Source: Pseudoalteromonas umbrosa (GTDB taxonomy: Bacteria > Pseudomonadota > Gammaproteobacteria > Enterobacterales > Alteromonadaceae). Taken from it: a stretch of DNA of 64,000 bases. The DNA is taken from assembly GCF_030125375.1 (NCBI RefSeq), contig NZ_JASJUU010000008.1, positions 183,384 to 247,383 of the forward strand, read 5' to 3'. The first letter of the stretch is position 1. The number at the start of each line of letters is the position of its first letter. Position numbers and translations under genes: made by a program. The notes under the pieces are model-generated. The model saw only the letters and a list, made by a program, of their open reading frames with translations, did not search any database and had not been told where the DNA came from. Shown here in pieces: positions 18,591-27,085 of the stretch.

Positions 18591-19391
18591 CTACTCTTGT
18601 AGCTTTAATGACAAATAAATTGCACGCTCAAGCTGGATTTGCACAATCGAGATTAATTGCTCTTTAAGTAGCTCAAGCATGGCGATGAATGTCACGACGA
18701 CACCGCTTCTGCCTTCTTGAACACTAAATAGCCGACTGAACTCAACAGGCTCTGTATGCTCACTTAAATATTGTAAGATCATCGACATGCGTTCGCGGGT
18801 AGAGAGGGCTTCTGCACTGACCTGATGATGCTCAAATTGCTTAGCTCTGGCCATCACTTCACTCATAGCCAACAATAACTCTTTTAAATTCACATCAGGT
18901 AATGAATCGTCACCTTGCTCGCTATCTTCAATGAGTGCACGAGCAATAAATATATCTCGCTCAACACGGGGGATTTTATCCAAGTTTTCCGCAGCCACTT
19001 TAAACTGCTCATACTCTTGTAAGCGTCTTACCAATTCCGCACGAGGGTCTTCCTCTTCTTCGAGTTCTTCATGCGTAGGGAGTAACAACCGAGACTTAAT
19101 CTGTGCCAATAAAGCAGCCATCACCAAGTACTCCCCTGCAAGCTCCAGCTGCAATTCTTGCATCATCTCTACATATTGCACGTATTGCTGGGTAATGCTT
19201 AATATCGGGAGCTCTAAGATGTCTAACTTGTGACGTTTTATCAGATATAACAGTAAATCCAGTGGCCCTTCAAAGCTTTCGAGGATCACCTGTAAGGCAT
19301 CTGGTGGAATATAAAGGTCTTCTGGCTTTTCTAATACGGCTTCCCCGTTTAAAAAAGCCAGAGGGGATGATTGGCTGATAACTTCTGTCAT
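18591..19391 (-). CDS. scpA: Segregation and condensation protein ScpA (kleisin)
   Basis: A 266-residue kleisin. The diagnostic FEGPLDLLLYLIKRHKLDILELPI block (residues about 39-62) is followed by YLVMAALLAQIKSRLLLP and acidic EELEEEEDPRAELVRRLQEYE; the C-terminal winged-helix contains VVTFIAMLELLKEQLI, which contacts the SMC heads. The start lies 3 bp after the yciO stop, showing close operon packing in the order rnm-yciO-scpA-scpB-rluB. Confidence 0.92.
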   Translation of the reverse strand: MTEVISQSSPLAFLNGEAVLEKPEDLYIPPDALQVILESFEGPLDLLLYLIKRHKLDILELPILSITQQYVQYVEMMQELQLELAGEYLVMAALLAQIKSRLLLPTHEELEEEEDPRAELVRRLQEYEQFKVAAENLDKIPRVERDIFIARALIEDSEQGDDSLPDVNLKELLLAMSEVMARAKQFEHHQVSAEALSTRERMSMILQYLSEHTEPVEFSRLFSVQEGRSGVVVTFIAMLELLKEQLISIVQIQLERAIYLSLKLQE

Positions 19392-19394
19392 AAA

Positions 19395-20015
19395 TTATTC
19401 AAATGGCGTGGTATCACCACAACCGTGACGCAAAATTTCGACATTGTCTTCAGACATATCAATCACTGTGGTCGCTTGTTCAGTTAAGTAACCACCATGC
19501 ACAATAAGGTCAACATGCTTTTCAAGTTGCATGCGAATATCGTCCGGATCAGACTCTGTAAACAGCTCGCCAGGTAAAATAAGCGAGCAAGACATTAACG
19601 GTTCATTAAGCTCTTCTAAAATCGCGCAGGTGATTGGATGCTCTGTGACGCGAATACCTATGGTTTTTTTCTTGTCGTTTATCAATCTTTTAGGGACCTC
19701 TTTGGTGCCCTTTAAAATGAAGGTATACGGTCCCGGTGTATTATTTTTTATCAAACGAAACATTTGATTATCAACACGCGCATAAGTCGATAATTCAGAT
19801 AGATCACGACACATTAGTGTGAAGTTATGATGTTTTTCGATCCCACGAATACGCTCAATACGCTCTTTTGCCTGCTTGTTTCCCAAACTACAACCGATCG
19901 CGTAACCCGAGTCAGTTGGATACACAACCACCCCGCCTTTTTGGATAATTTCGACCGTTTGACGGATCAGTCGGGCTTGCGGATTATCTGGGTGAATATG
20001 AAAAAATTGACTCAT
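19395..20015 (-). CDS. yciO: YciO, Sua5/YrdC-domain protein
   Basis: The ATG at 20015 (AGAGG upstream) gives 206 residues, the length of the E. coli homologue. The YrdC domain shows KGGVVVYPTDSGYAIGC, NFTLMCRDLSELSTYA, PGPYTFILKGT and IGIRVTEHP. Sua5/TsaC proteins make threonylcarbamoyl-AMP for tRNA t6A; YciO is a paralogue whose in vivo role is less settled. It starts 1 bp after the rnm stop, with its Shine-Dalgarno inside rnm. Confidence 0.88.
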   Translation of the reverse strand: MSQFFHIHPDNPQARLIRQTVEIIQKGGVVVYPTDSGYAIGCSLGNKQAKERIERIRGIEKHHNFTLMCRDLSELSTYARVDNQMFRLIKNNTPGPYTFILKGTKEVPKRLINDKKKTIGIRVTEHPITCAILEELNEPLMSCSLILPGELFTESDPDDIRMQLEKHVDLIVHGGYLTEQATTVIDMSEDNVEILRHGCGDTTPFE

Positions 20016-20016
20016 G

Positions 20017-20865
20017 CTAACATTCCTCTGTGGCTCCCCAAAACTGCCATACACCTTGGCAATCTTTTGGTAAGTATAGATTTCTTCCTAAATCTAACCA
20101 GCTAGTAGGATAATGAAAATCAGAGCCTTGACTGGCTAATAAATTATATTCTTGTGATAACTGACCAAGAAACTGTCTTTCACTTGGCGCTTGTTGAGGC
20201 TGTGCCACCTCCATAGCTTTACCACCGGCACCAGTGAATTCATCCAATAGTTTTCGAAGCCATTTGTTGGACATCTGATAACGTCCAGGGTGAGCCAATA
20301 CAGCGACTCCGCCCGCACCTTGTATGGCTTCTATGGCTTCTTCCATAGAGCACCAAACACTCGGTACATATCCGGTCTTATTGCGCGCTAAAAATTTTTT
20401 AAATACACCTTGAATATTTTTTGCCACACCACGCTCCACCAGCGCCTTGGCAAAATGTGCACGGGTGATCTCTGCATCTTGCGCTAACTCTAAAGCTTGC
20501 GCATAAATACCTTCATAGCCCCTTTTTTCAAGGCGAGCACCAATTTCTTTGGCACGTTCACGGCGTTTTTGCTGCTGCTGTGTCAATAATACCTGCAGAT
20601 TGGCATCGTTTATATCAATGTTTAGGCCAACAATATGAATTTCAAAGCTTTCCCACTTTGTAGATATCTCAACGCCTGAAATAAGCTCTAATGCTAAGTT
20701 TTTTTCTGCAATGAAATCACGTGCTACGGATACACCCGCCACGGTATCATGATCAGTTAACGCCAGTACATCAACGCCTTTTTCTGTTGCCCGCTCAATT
20801 AGCTCAGGTACTGCTAAACGCCCATCAGAAAAAGTGCTATGACTGTGTAAATCATATTTAATCAA
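20017..20865 (-). CDS. rnm: RNase AM/TrpH, PHP-domain 5'-3' exoribonuclease
   Basis: The start is taken as TTG 20865 because AAGGGG lies 7 bases upstream; the longer reading from 20886 also begins with TTG and lacks a clear Shine-Dalgarno. The 282-residue PHP protein has DLHSHSTFSDG, LALTDHDTVAG, SGVEIS, VLAHPGRY and SDFHYP, the His/Asp/Glu set that binds the metal cluster. The E. coli homologue (YciV, formerly TrpH) also hydrolyses 3',5'-nucleotide bisphosphate and trims 5' ends of rRNA. It is divergent from the trp operon, the position that gave it the TrpH name. Confidence 0.87.
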   Translation of the reverse strand: MIKYDLHSHSTFSDGRLAVPELIERATEKGVDVLALTDHDTVAGVSVARDFIAEKNLALELISGVEISTKWESFEIHIVGLNIDINDANLQVLLTQQQQKRRERAKEIGARLEKRGYEGIYAQALELAQDAEITRAHFAKALVERGVAKNIQGVFKKFLARNKTGYVPSVWCSMEEAIEAIQGAGGVAVLAHPGRYQMSNKWLRKLLDEFTGAGGKAMEVAQPQQAPSERQFLGQLSQEYNLLASQGSDFHYPTSWLDLGRNLYLPKDCQGVWQFWGATEEC

Positions 20866-21032
20866 AATTTTCCCCTTAAAAACCAACCACGCGAATTATA
20901 CCATGCCAGTAAGTGGGAGTGCGCTTTTATTTATTTTCTTACTAAAGCGATTAATTTCAACACCTTTACTAGGTCAAAAATCTTACTATTTAAATGAATA
21001 ACAGACGATTGTTTATTTTTTGATATTAGTGC

Positions 21033-21062
21033 TTGACAGTTTGCACCAGAGTAGGGTTTACT
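21033..21062 (+). promoter_or_regulatory. Candidate sigma70 promoter of the trp operon
   Basis: TTGACA at 21033-21038 is a perfect -35 and TTTACT at 21057-21062 a fair -10, with an 18-bp spacer. The predicted start would be near 21069, about 30 bases before the first leader peptide. No convincing TrpR operator palindrome was found around it. Confidence 0.5.
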
Positions 21063-21098
21063 GTAGGTACTTAAATTGACATAACGAAAACTTTACAA

Positions 21099-21146
21099 AT
21101 GAATCTAACACAAAAAACAAAAATCGTTTGGTGGTGGCGCTCGTAA
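21099..21146 (+). CDS. trpL: trp leader peptide 1
   Basis: A 15-codon ORF, MNLTQKTKIVWWWRS, with three consecutive Trp codons (21129-21137) immediately upstream of attenuator structures. Ribosome stalling at these codons under Trp starvation should favour the antiterminator. It is one of two such leaders in series before trpE. The Shine-Dalgarno is weak. Confidence 0.85.
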   Translation: MNLTQKTKIVWWWRS

Positions 21147-21148
21147 TT

Positions 21149-21209
21149 GCGGGTGTGATTCGTTGTGTCTAACGACTTGTAAACCCGCGCTGAGTACGCG
21201 GGTTTTTTT
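21149..21209 (+). terminator. trp attenuator 1 (antiterminator and terminator)
   Basis: Terminator: CCCGCG (21184-21189) pairs with CGCGGG (21197-21202), followed by seven T (21203-21209). Alternative antiterminator: GCGGGT (21149-21154) pairs with ACCCGC (21183-21188), reinforced by an inner TCGTT/AACGA helix (21160-21164 with 21171-21175). Both use the same 3' arm, so they exclude each other, the defining feature of transcription attenuation. Confidence 0.85.
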
Positions 21210-21223
21210 ATGGAATTTTTTTA

Positions 21224-21283
21224 GTGATTAACAATTTTTGCAACAATTCATCTACAAAATCTTGGTGGTGGTGCCTGAAATAG
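21224..21283 (+). CDS. trp leader peptide 2 (second, tandem)
   Basis: A GTG-initiated 19-codon ORF, MINNFCNNSSTKSWWWCLK, again with three consecutive Trp codons (21263-21271). GTG is the only plausible in-frame start after the upstream stop; GGA 9 bases before it lies just past the T run of attenuator 1. Its segment from the Trp codons into the GCGGG arm resembles leader 1, suggesting duplication. Confidence 0.75.
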   Translation: MINNFCNNSSTKSWWWCLK

Positions 21284-21348
21284 CGGGAAGGCATTGTTGT
21301 AACTAAATACACACCCCCCGCAAGTAAAAATACTTCGGGGGGTTTTTT
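21272..21348 (+). terminator. trp attenuator 2 (pause, antiterminator and terminator)
   Basis: Terminator: CCCCCCG (21314-21320) with CGGGGGG (21336-21342), extended by AAGTA/TACTT, then six T (21343-21348). Antiterminator: GCGGG (21283-21287) with CCCGC (21317-21321). A 1:2 hairpin TGCCT (21272-21276)/AGGCA (21289-21293) encloses the antiterminator arm and would be broken by a ribosome stalled on the Trp codons. The last T is 20 bp before the trpE start codon. Confidence 0.85.
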
Positions 21349-21368
21349 GTACTAAAGAGGAATGAGGT

Positions 21369-22949
21369 TTGATTTTTAGTCATATAACTACAACACCGGG
21401 TGAGGTGACAAGTATAAGGCTGCGGCGCGATTATATCGAAAGCCCCCTGTCATTATATTCAGCTCTCAATAAACCCAATACACTGTTACTGGAGTCTGCT
21501 GAAATTGACTCCAAAGACAATGTAAAAAGTATTATCTTAGCAGATGCGGCTCTTCGCATAGAGTGCAATGGCTTAGAGGTAAAAGTACGTGCACTTTCGA
21601 ACAACGGCGAGCAATTACTTAATTACTTAGCAGAGCAAGTGAGTAACTGCACTGTTGTTAAAGAGTATGCTGTACTGACCTTAACGTATGATGCTCAAGA
21701 TTTATCGCTGGATGAATACAGTAAACTAAAAGCAGATAATGCATTTAGCGCGCTGCGCACCTGTATTAACTCCATTAAACGTAACTCAGATACGCCATTC
21801 TCCGTCTTTTTAGGCGGGGTATTTGCCTATGATATGGTAGCCAATTTTGAAACATTGCCTAGCGTACCAGATGGTAAAAATGATTGTCCTGACTATGTGT
21901 TCTACTTAGCGGAAACCATAGTCATGATCGATCATCAAGCTAAAACAACAGAGTTAATTGGCAATGTATTCAATGGGCCTGATGTCCATGCGAATTGCTT
22001 TGAAGTAGGTAAGCAACTTGAAGATCTCAATCGTCAATGTGACGAATATGAAACGTATAAAGAGCAGCCTGAGAAAATCACGCATGATGTAGAGGTTGAT
22101 ATCAGCGATGATGTATTCAAAAAACAAGTCGTACAACTTAAAAAGAATATCGTTGATGGCGATATTTTCCAAGTCGTTCCATCACGTACTTTTTCGCTAC
22201 CTTGTAAAAAGCCACTAGCCGCCTACAAGCATCTGAAAAAGCAAAACCCAAGCCCATATATGTTTTATATGAGAGACGAGAAGTTTGTGCTGTTTGGTGC
22301 CTCTCCTGAGTCGGCCTTAAAATACTGCCAAGACAGTAATCAAGTCGAAGTATATCCAATTGCAGGCACGCGCCCTCGTGGCAAATTTGCAGACGGCTCC
22401 ATTAACCCTGATTTAGATAGTCGCATCGAATTAGAGCTACGTGACGATAAAAAAGAGCGTGCGGAGCATTTAATGCTCGTCGACTTAGCACGTAACGATG
22501 TCGCTCGGATCAGTGTGCCAGGTACTCGTCATGCTAAAGAGTTGCTTAAAGTAGACCGCTACTCGCAAGTCATGCACTTGGTCTCTCGAGTGGTTGGTCA
22601 GCTAAAACCCGATCTTGATGCATTGCATGCTTATCAGGCTTGCATGAATATGGGCACACTTGTAGGCGCACCTAAAGTAAAAGCAGCGCAGCTTGTCAGA
22701 GATACAGAAAAACAGCGTCGCGGCAGCTACGGTGGTGCGGTTGGTTATTTAACAGGTGATGGTGCAATGGATACATGTATTGTCATTCGTTCAGCATTTG
22801 TGAAAAATGACATAGCCTATGTTCAAGCAGGCGCTGGCGTTGTTTATGACTCAGACCCTCAAGCCGAAGCCGATGAAACAAAAGCCAAAGCCAGTGCGGT
22901 GATCAAAGCCATTCAATCTAGCTACCAAGGAGTGGGTTATGACGCCTAA
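21369..22949 (+). CDS. trpE: Anthranilate synthase component I, TrpE
   Basis: A 526-residue chorismate-utilising enzyme that makes anthranilate with TrpG. The TTG start has AAGAGG 8 bases upstream (21355-21360) and aligns by length with E. coli TrpE. The N-terminal LLLESAEIDSKDNVKS matches the LLES...S tryptophan-binding region, so feedback inhibition is expected. Catalytic-domain motifs include DIFQVVPSRTF, PSPYMFYM, YPIAGTRPRG, DLARNDVARI, GTLVGAPKVKA and GGAVGYLTGDG. It is the first gene of trpEGDCFBA, and its 3' end overlaps trpG by 11 bp. Confidence 0.95.
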   Translation: MIFSHITTTPGEVTSIRLRRDYIESPLSLYSALNKPNTLLLESAEIDSKDNVKSIILADAALRIECNGLEVKVRALSNNGEQLLNYLAEQVSNCTVVKEYAVLTLTYDAQDLSLDEYSKLKADNAFSALRTCINSIKRNSDTPFSVFLGGVFAYDMVANFETLPSVPDGKNDCPDYVFYLAETIVMIDHQAKTTELIGNVFNGPDVHANCFEVGKQLEDLNRQCDEYETYKEQPEKITHDVEVDISDDVFKKQVVQLKKNIVDGDIFQVVPSRTFSLPCKKPLAAYKHLKKQNPSPYMFYMRDEKFVLFGASPESALKYCQDSNQVEVYPIAGTRPRGKFADGSINPDLDSRIELELRDDKKERAEHLMLVDLARNDVARISVPGTRHAKELLKVDRYSQVMHLVSRVVGQLKPDLDALHAYQACMNMGTLVGAPKVKAAQLVRDTEKQRRGSYGGAVGYLTGDGAMDTCIVIRSAFVKNDIAYVQAGAGVVYDSDPQAEADETKAKASAVIKAIQSSYQGVGYDA

Positions 22950-23523
22950 AGTATACTTTTTAGATAACTTTGATTCATTCAGCTACAACCTTGTTGATGA
23001 GTTGTCGCAGCTTGGCAGTGAGTTAGTGGTTTATCGTAACCATATCGATGCAAGTACTATCTACGACAAAATGTGTAATGAAACCGTGCCTGTGGTACTG
23101 GTATTATCTCCCGGTCCTGGAAAACCTAGCGAAGCAGGCTGCCTACTCGATTTAATTGAACTCTGTAAAGGCAAATTTCCTATGTTAGGTATTTGTCTTG
23201 GTCAACAGGCATTAACACAAAGCTATGGTGGTACCATCGGCCATGCTGGCGAAACGGTACATGGTAAATCATCACGTATTGATGTGGAAGAGCACCCTGT
23301 TTTTGCAGGTCTTGGTAAACAATTTCCTGTTGCAAGATATCACTCATTAATGGCGACAAGCGTACCTGAGTGTTTAAAAGTCATCGCTAAATATCAAGAC
23401 ATTCCAATGGCGGTTTACCATACCACTGACAAAGTGATTGGGTATCAATTCCACCCAGAATCAATTTTAACGCCAGACGGTGCCAAGCTGCTTAAGCAAA
23501 GCATCGATTACTTAACCTGTTAG
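22939..23523 (+). CDS. trpG: Anthranilate synthase component II, TrpG (glutamine amidotransferase)
   Basis: A 194-residue class I glutamine amidotransferase delivering ammonia to TrpE. The triad is visible: Cys86 in GICLGQQA, His172 and Glu174 in QFHPESIL; the oxyanion loop is LSPGPGKP. It is a separate gene here, not fused to trpD as in E. coli. It starts inside trpE (11-bp overlap with GGAG in front), and trpD follows after 8 bp. Confidence 0.95.
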   Translation: MTPKVYFLDNFDSFSYNLVDELSQLGSELVVYRNHIDASTIYDKMCNETVPVVLVLSPGPGKPSEAGCLLDLIELCKGKFPMLGICLGQQALTQSYGGTIGHAGETVHGKSSRIDVEEHPVFAGLGKQFPVARYHSLMATSVPECLKVIAKYQDIPMAVYHTTDKVIGYQFHPESILTPDGAKLLKQSIDYLTC

Positions 23524-23531
23524 GAGGCAAC

Positions 23532-24536
23532 ATGGAAAGTTTAAATCTGCTGATTGATCAGCAATCACTGAGCTTTGAGCAAGCAACTGAGTTGTTTGGA
23601 CAAGTTATGCAAGGCGAGTTATCTGAAATAGAGCTCACCGCAGCATTAGTGGCACTCAAGATAAAAGGTGAGACCGCAGCAGAGATTGCAGGTGCCGCAA
23701 AAGCCATGCGTGACCATGCCGTCGCTTTCGATAACCGCGGTTTAAACTGCGCTGATAGTTGTGGCACAGGTGGTGACGGTACTAATACCATTAACGTCAG
23801 TACTACCGCAGCCATCGTCGCAGCAGCGTGTGGTATTCCTATGGTAAAACATGGTAACCGCAGTGTTTCTAGCAAATCTGGTTCGGCAGATTTACTGCGC
23901 ACTTTGGGCATTAATCTTGAGATGAGCCCTGAACAAGGTGCAAACTGCTTAGAGAAAACCAACTTTGCATTTTTATTTGCTCCGCTATATCACAGCGGTG
24001 TTAAACACGCGATGCCAGTGCGCACACAGCTAAAAACGCGTACCTTGTTTAATATTTTAGGCCCGCTTGCAAACCCTGCAAAGCCGCAACTACAGCTACT
24101 TGGTGTATATGATCCAGCCCTGTGCCGCCCAATGGCAGAAACATTAAAAATGTTGGGGACAGAGCGTGCGATGGTTGTCCATGGTGCAGGATGTGATGAA
24201 ATTGCACTGCATGGCACAACCCAAGTCACCGAACTTAAAAATGGTGAAATTACTGAATACACGCTGACACCAGCTGACTTTGGTTTAGATAATTACGCGC
24301 TTGAAGATATTGCCGGTGATACCCCTGAATATAATGCTCAAGCAACCCGTGATATCTTAGCTGGCAAAGGCAAGCCAGCACACAATGCCGCAATTGCAGC
24401 CAATGTCAGTGCGTTACTTGTGATGTCAGGCAGAGCAGACACGCTAAAAGCAGGTACACAACAAGTACTAGATGTGCTGGCGTCTGGCAAATGTGTTGAA
24501 ACGCTTCAAGCCATTTCGGAGGTCAGTCATGGCTAA
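23532..24536 (+). CDS. trpD: Anthranilate phosphoribosyltransferase TrpD
   Basis: A 334-residue enzyme transferring phosphoribose from PRPP to anthranilate. The PRPP loop CGTGGDGTNTINVST, KHGNRSVSSKSGSADLL and NILGPLANP are family signatures. The ATG at 23532 has AGGAGG upstream. The 3' end overlaps the trpCF start by 8 bp, implying translational coupling. Confidence 0.95.
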   Translation: MESLNLLIDQQSLSFEQATELFGQVMQGELSEIELTAALVALKIKGETAAEIAGAAKAMRDHAVAFDNRGLNCADSCGTGGDGTNTINVSTTAAIVAAACGIPMVKHGNRSVSSKSGSADLLRTLGINLEMSPEQGANCLEKTNFAFLFAPLYHSGVKHAMPVRTQLKTRTLFNILGPLANPAKPQLQLLGVYDPALCRPMAETLKMLGTERAMVVHGAGCDEIALHGTTQVTELKNGEITEYTLTPADFGLDNYALEDIAGDTPEYNAQATRDILAGKGKPAHNAAIAANVSALLVMSGRADTLKAGTQQVLDVLASGKCVETLQAISEVSHG

Positions 24537-25893
24537 TGTGTTAGAAAAAATTGTAGATGACAAAAAAGTTGAATTGGTCGAGCGTAAAAAAGCGTTCCCT
24601 TTGAATGAGTTTCAATCTTTGGTTCAACCCAGCGAACGAGACTTTTATGGCGAGATGTCAAAACCCGGCATTCAGTTTATTTTAGAGTGTAAAAAGGCAT
24701 CGCCTTCAAAGGGTCTGATCAGAGATAACTTTGACTTAGATGAAATAACCTCGGTATACGCTAAGTACGCAACCTGTATCAGTGTTTTAACGGATGCTAA
24801 GTACTTCCAAGGCAGTTTTGATTACCTAAGCTACGTACGCAGCAAGGTTGAGCAGCCGCTGATCTGTAAAGACTTTTTCATTGATGAATACCAAGTATAC
24901 CTCGCGCGCTTAAAAGGTGGCGATGCTATCTTATTGATGCTATCGGTGCTGGATGATGAAACATATGAAAAGCTAGCAACACTTGCTCACTCGCTCAATA
25001 TGGCGGTGCTGACTGAGGTCAGCAATGAAGAAGAAGTGCACCGAGCACTTAAGCTTGATGCCAAACTGATTGGGATCAACAACCGTAACTTGAGAGATCT
25101 CAGCACTGATCTAGCGACAACGGAACAATTAAGAAAACTGATCCCGAGTGACAAAACCGTTATCTCTGAATCAGGAATTTATACACATAGCGACGTTAAA
25201 CGCTTAACTCCACAGTGTAACGGCTTCTTAGTTGGTAGTTCTTTGATGGCTGAAGATGACCTAGAAGGCGCGTGTCGTAAGCTGATTTTAGGTGAAAACA
25301 AGGTGTGTGGATTAACCCGTGTTGACGATGCCCTTGCCGCTTACCAAGCTGGCGCCGTTTACGGTGGCTTAATTTTCTATCCAAAATCACCACGTTTTGT
25401 CGACTTTGATTGCGCTCGTGCAGTCGTAGACAGTGCACCTTTAAAATATGTTGGTGTTTTTGTGGATGCGCCTCTTGAGCAAATTGTGGAATATGCGCAA
25501 AGCCTGAGACTAAGCGTGGTACAACTTCATGGTCATGAGTCACAAGACTTCATCAGTAGCCTACGTAAACAGCTACCTGTCAATTGCCAAATTTGGAAAG
25601 CACAAGGCATTGTAGATGAATTTCCTGTGCCTTTTGATGAAGTAGACAAACATCTTTATGACACAAAAACAGCTTCAGCATTTGGCGGAACTGGAAAAGT
25701 TTTCAACTGGCAACTACTTAAAAGTGCAAAAAAACCATTTATGCTTGCAGGCGGTCTTAACGCAGACAATGTAAAAGACGCTTCCTATTTAGGTGCGGCA
25801 GGCTTTGATCTTAATTCAGGGGTGGAGACGAGCCCCGGTAAAAAGTGTCCGGAAAAATTACGCGATGCTTTTAACAATATTCGAAAATACTGA
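24529..25893 (+). CDS. trpCF: Bifunctional indole-3-glycerol phosphate synthase / phosphoribosylanthranilate isomerase
   Basis: The start is ATG 24529 (GGAGG upstream), not the longer frame at 24472 that lies inside trpD. The 454-residue fusion has the IGPS domain first (about 1-255: FILECKKASPSKG, ICKDFFID, LIGINNRNLRDL, ISESGIYT) and the PRAI domain second (about 258-454: KVCGLTRVDDA, YVGVFVD, VQLHGHES, FMLAGGLNADNV, DLNSGVETSPGKK). It catalyses two consecutive steps of tryptophan synthesis. Fusion of trpC and trpF is usual in gammaproteobacteria. It is followed by trpB after 10 bp. Confidence 0.95.
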   Translation: MANVLEKIVDDKKVELVERKKAFPLNEFQSLVQPSERDFYGEMSKPGIQFILECKKASPSKGLIRDNFDLDEITSVYAKYATCISVLTDAKYFQGSFDYLSYVRSKVEQPLICKDFFIDEYQVYLARLKGGDAILLMLSVLDDETYEKLATLAHSLNMAVLTEVSNEEEVHRALKLDAKLIGINNRNLRDLSTDLATTEQLRKLIPSDKTVISESGIYTHSDVKRLTPQCNGFLVGSSLMAEDDLEGACRKLILGENKVCGLTRVDDALAAYQAGAVYGGLIFYPKSPRFVDFDCARAVVDSAPLKYVGVFVDAPLEQIVEYAQSLRLSVVQLHGHESQDFISSLRKQLPVNCQIWKAQGIVDEFPVPFDEVDKHLYDTKTASAFGGTGKVFNWQLLKSAKKPFMLAGGLNADNVKDASYLGAAGFDLNSGVETSPGKKCPEKLRDAFNNIRKY

Positions 25894-25903
25894 GGTGGAT
25901 AGA

Positions 25904-27085
25904 ATGAATACAGGATATTTTGGTGATTTTGGTGGCATGTACGTCCCAGAATTACTCGTACCAGCACTAAAACAACTTGAACAAGAATTTGAAAAAGCAC
26001 AGCAAGATGAAAGCTTCAAATCTGAGTTCTATGCACTACTAAACGAATACGCGGGCCGTCCGACACCGTTGACGCTTTCTCGCAACCTAGTTAAAAACCC
26101 AAAAGTTAAACTGTACTTAAAGCGTGAAGACTTACTACACGGCGGTGCACACAAAACCAACCAAGTATTAGGTCAAGCACTACTTACTAAGCGCATGGGT
26201 AAAAAAGAAGTCATCGCTGAAACAGGTGCTGGACAACATGGCGTAGCAACAGCGCTAGCTTGTGCACTACTGGGCTTGAAATGTCGAGTTTATATGGGTG
26301 CAAAAGATGTTGAACGTCAGCAGCCTAATGTGTTCAGAATGCGCTTAATGGGTGCTGAAGTTATTCCTGTTACAGCAGGTTCTGGCACGCTAAAAGACGC
26401 CGTCAATGAAGCAATGCGTGATTGGTCTGCAAACTATAAGACAGCACACTACCTATTAGGCACAGCCGCAGGCCCTCACCCGTTCCCGACCATTGTTCGT
26501 GACTTCCAACGTATGATCGGTGAAGAAGCTAAGCAGCAAGTGCTTGAAGCTGAAGGCCGCCTACCCGATGTTGTGATGGCGTGTGTTGGCGGTGGCTCTA
26601 ATGCAATTGGTATGTTTGCAGATTTCATCGATGAAAAAGAAGTCAAACTCGTAGGGATTGAGCCAGCTGGTAAAGGCCTTGATACTGACGAGCACGGTGC
26701 AGCACTGTGTAAAGGTAGCACAGGTATTTTACACGGTGCTTATACCTACATAATGCAAGACAGCGATGGACAAATTGAAGAGTCATATTCTGTTTCTGCT
26801 GGTCTTGATTACCCTGCTGTTGGTCCTCAACACGCCTACTTACATAAAACAGGTCGTGCTCAATACGTTGGGATCACCGATACCGAAGCACTTGACGCCT
26901 TCCAAGCACTGGCAAAACATGAAGGGATTATTCCTGCCCTTGAGTCAAGCCATGCTATTGCGTATGCATTAAAGTACGCAGAGCAACAAACTGAAGAAAC
27001 CGTTATTGTCGTAAACCTAAGTGGCCGTGGTGACAAAGATCTTGCCCATGTACACAACGTATTGAACGAGCGAGGTGCACTATGA
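25904..27085 (+). CDS. trpB: Tryptophan synthase beta chain TrpB
   Basis: The start at ATG 25904 is preceded by GAGGTGG, and gives 393 residues. PLP-binding Lys84 lies in GGAHKTNQ; ETGAGQHGVATA, GGGSNAIGMF and ESSHAIAYA are family signatures. It condenses indole with serine, receiving indole through the tunnel from TrpA. It overlaps trpA by 4 bp (ATGA). Confidence 0.96.
   Translation: MNTGYFGDFGGMYVPELLVPALKQLEQEFEKAQQDESFKSEFYALLNEYAGRPTPLTLSRNLVKNPKVKLYLKREDLLHGGAHKTNQVLGQALLTKRMGKKEVIAETGAGQHGVATALACALLGLKCRVYMGAKDVERQQPNVFRMRLMGAEVIPVTAGSGTLKDAVNEAMRDWSANYKTAHYLLGTAAGPHPFPTIVRDFQRMIGEEAKQQVLEAEGRLPDVVMACVGGGSNAIGMFADFIDEKEVKLVGIEPAGKGLDTDEHGAALCKGSTGILHGAYTYIMQDSDGQIEESYSVSAGLDYPAVGPQHAYLHKTGRAQYVGITDTEALDAFQALAKHEGIIPALESSHAIAYALKYAEQQTEETVIVVNLSGRGDKDLAHVHNVLNERGAL

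Noticed and set aside
21000..21098. TrpR operator before the trp promoter
   Set aside because: No palindrome near the CTAG-type consensus; one half-site-like TACTAGG at about 20969 only.
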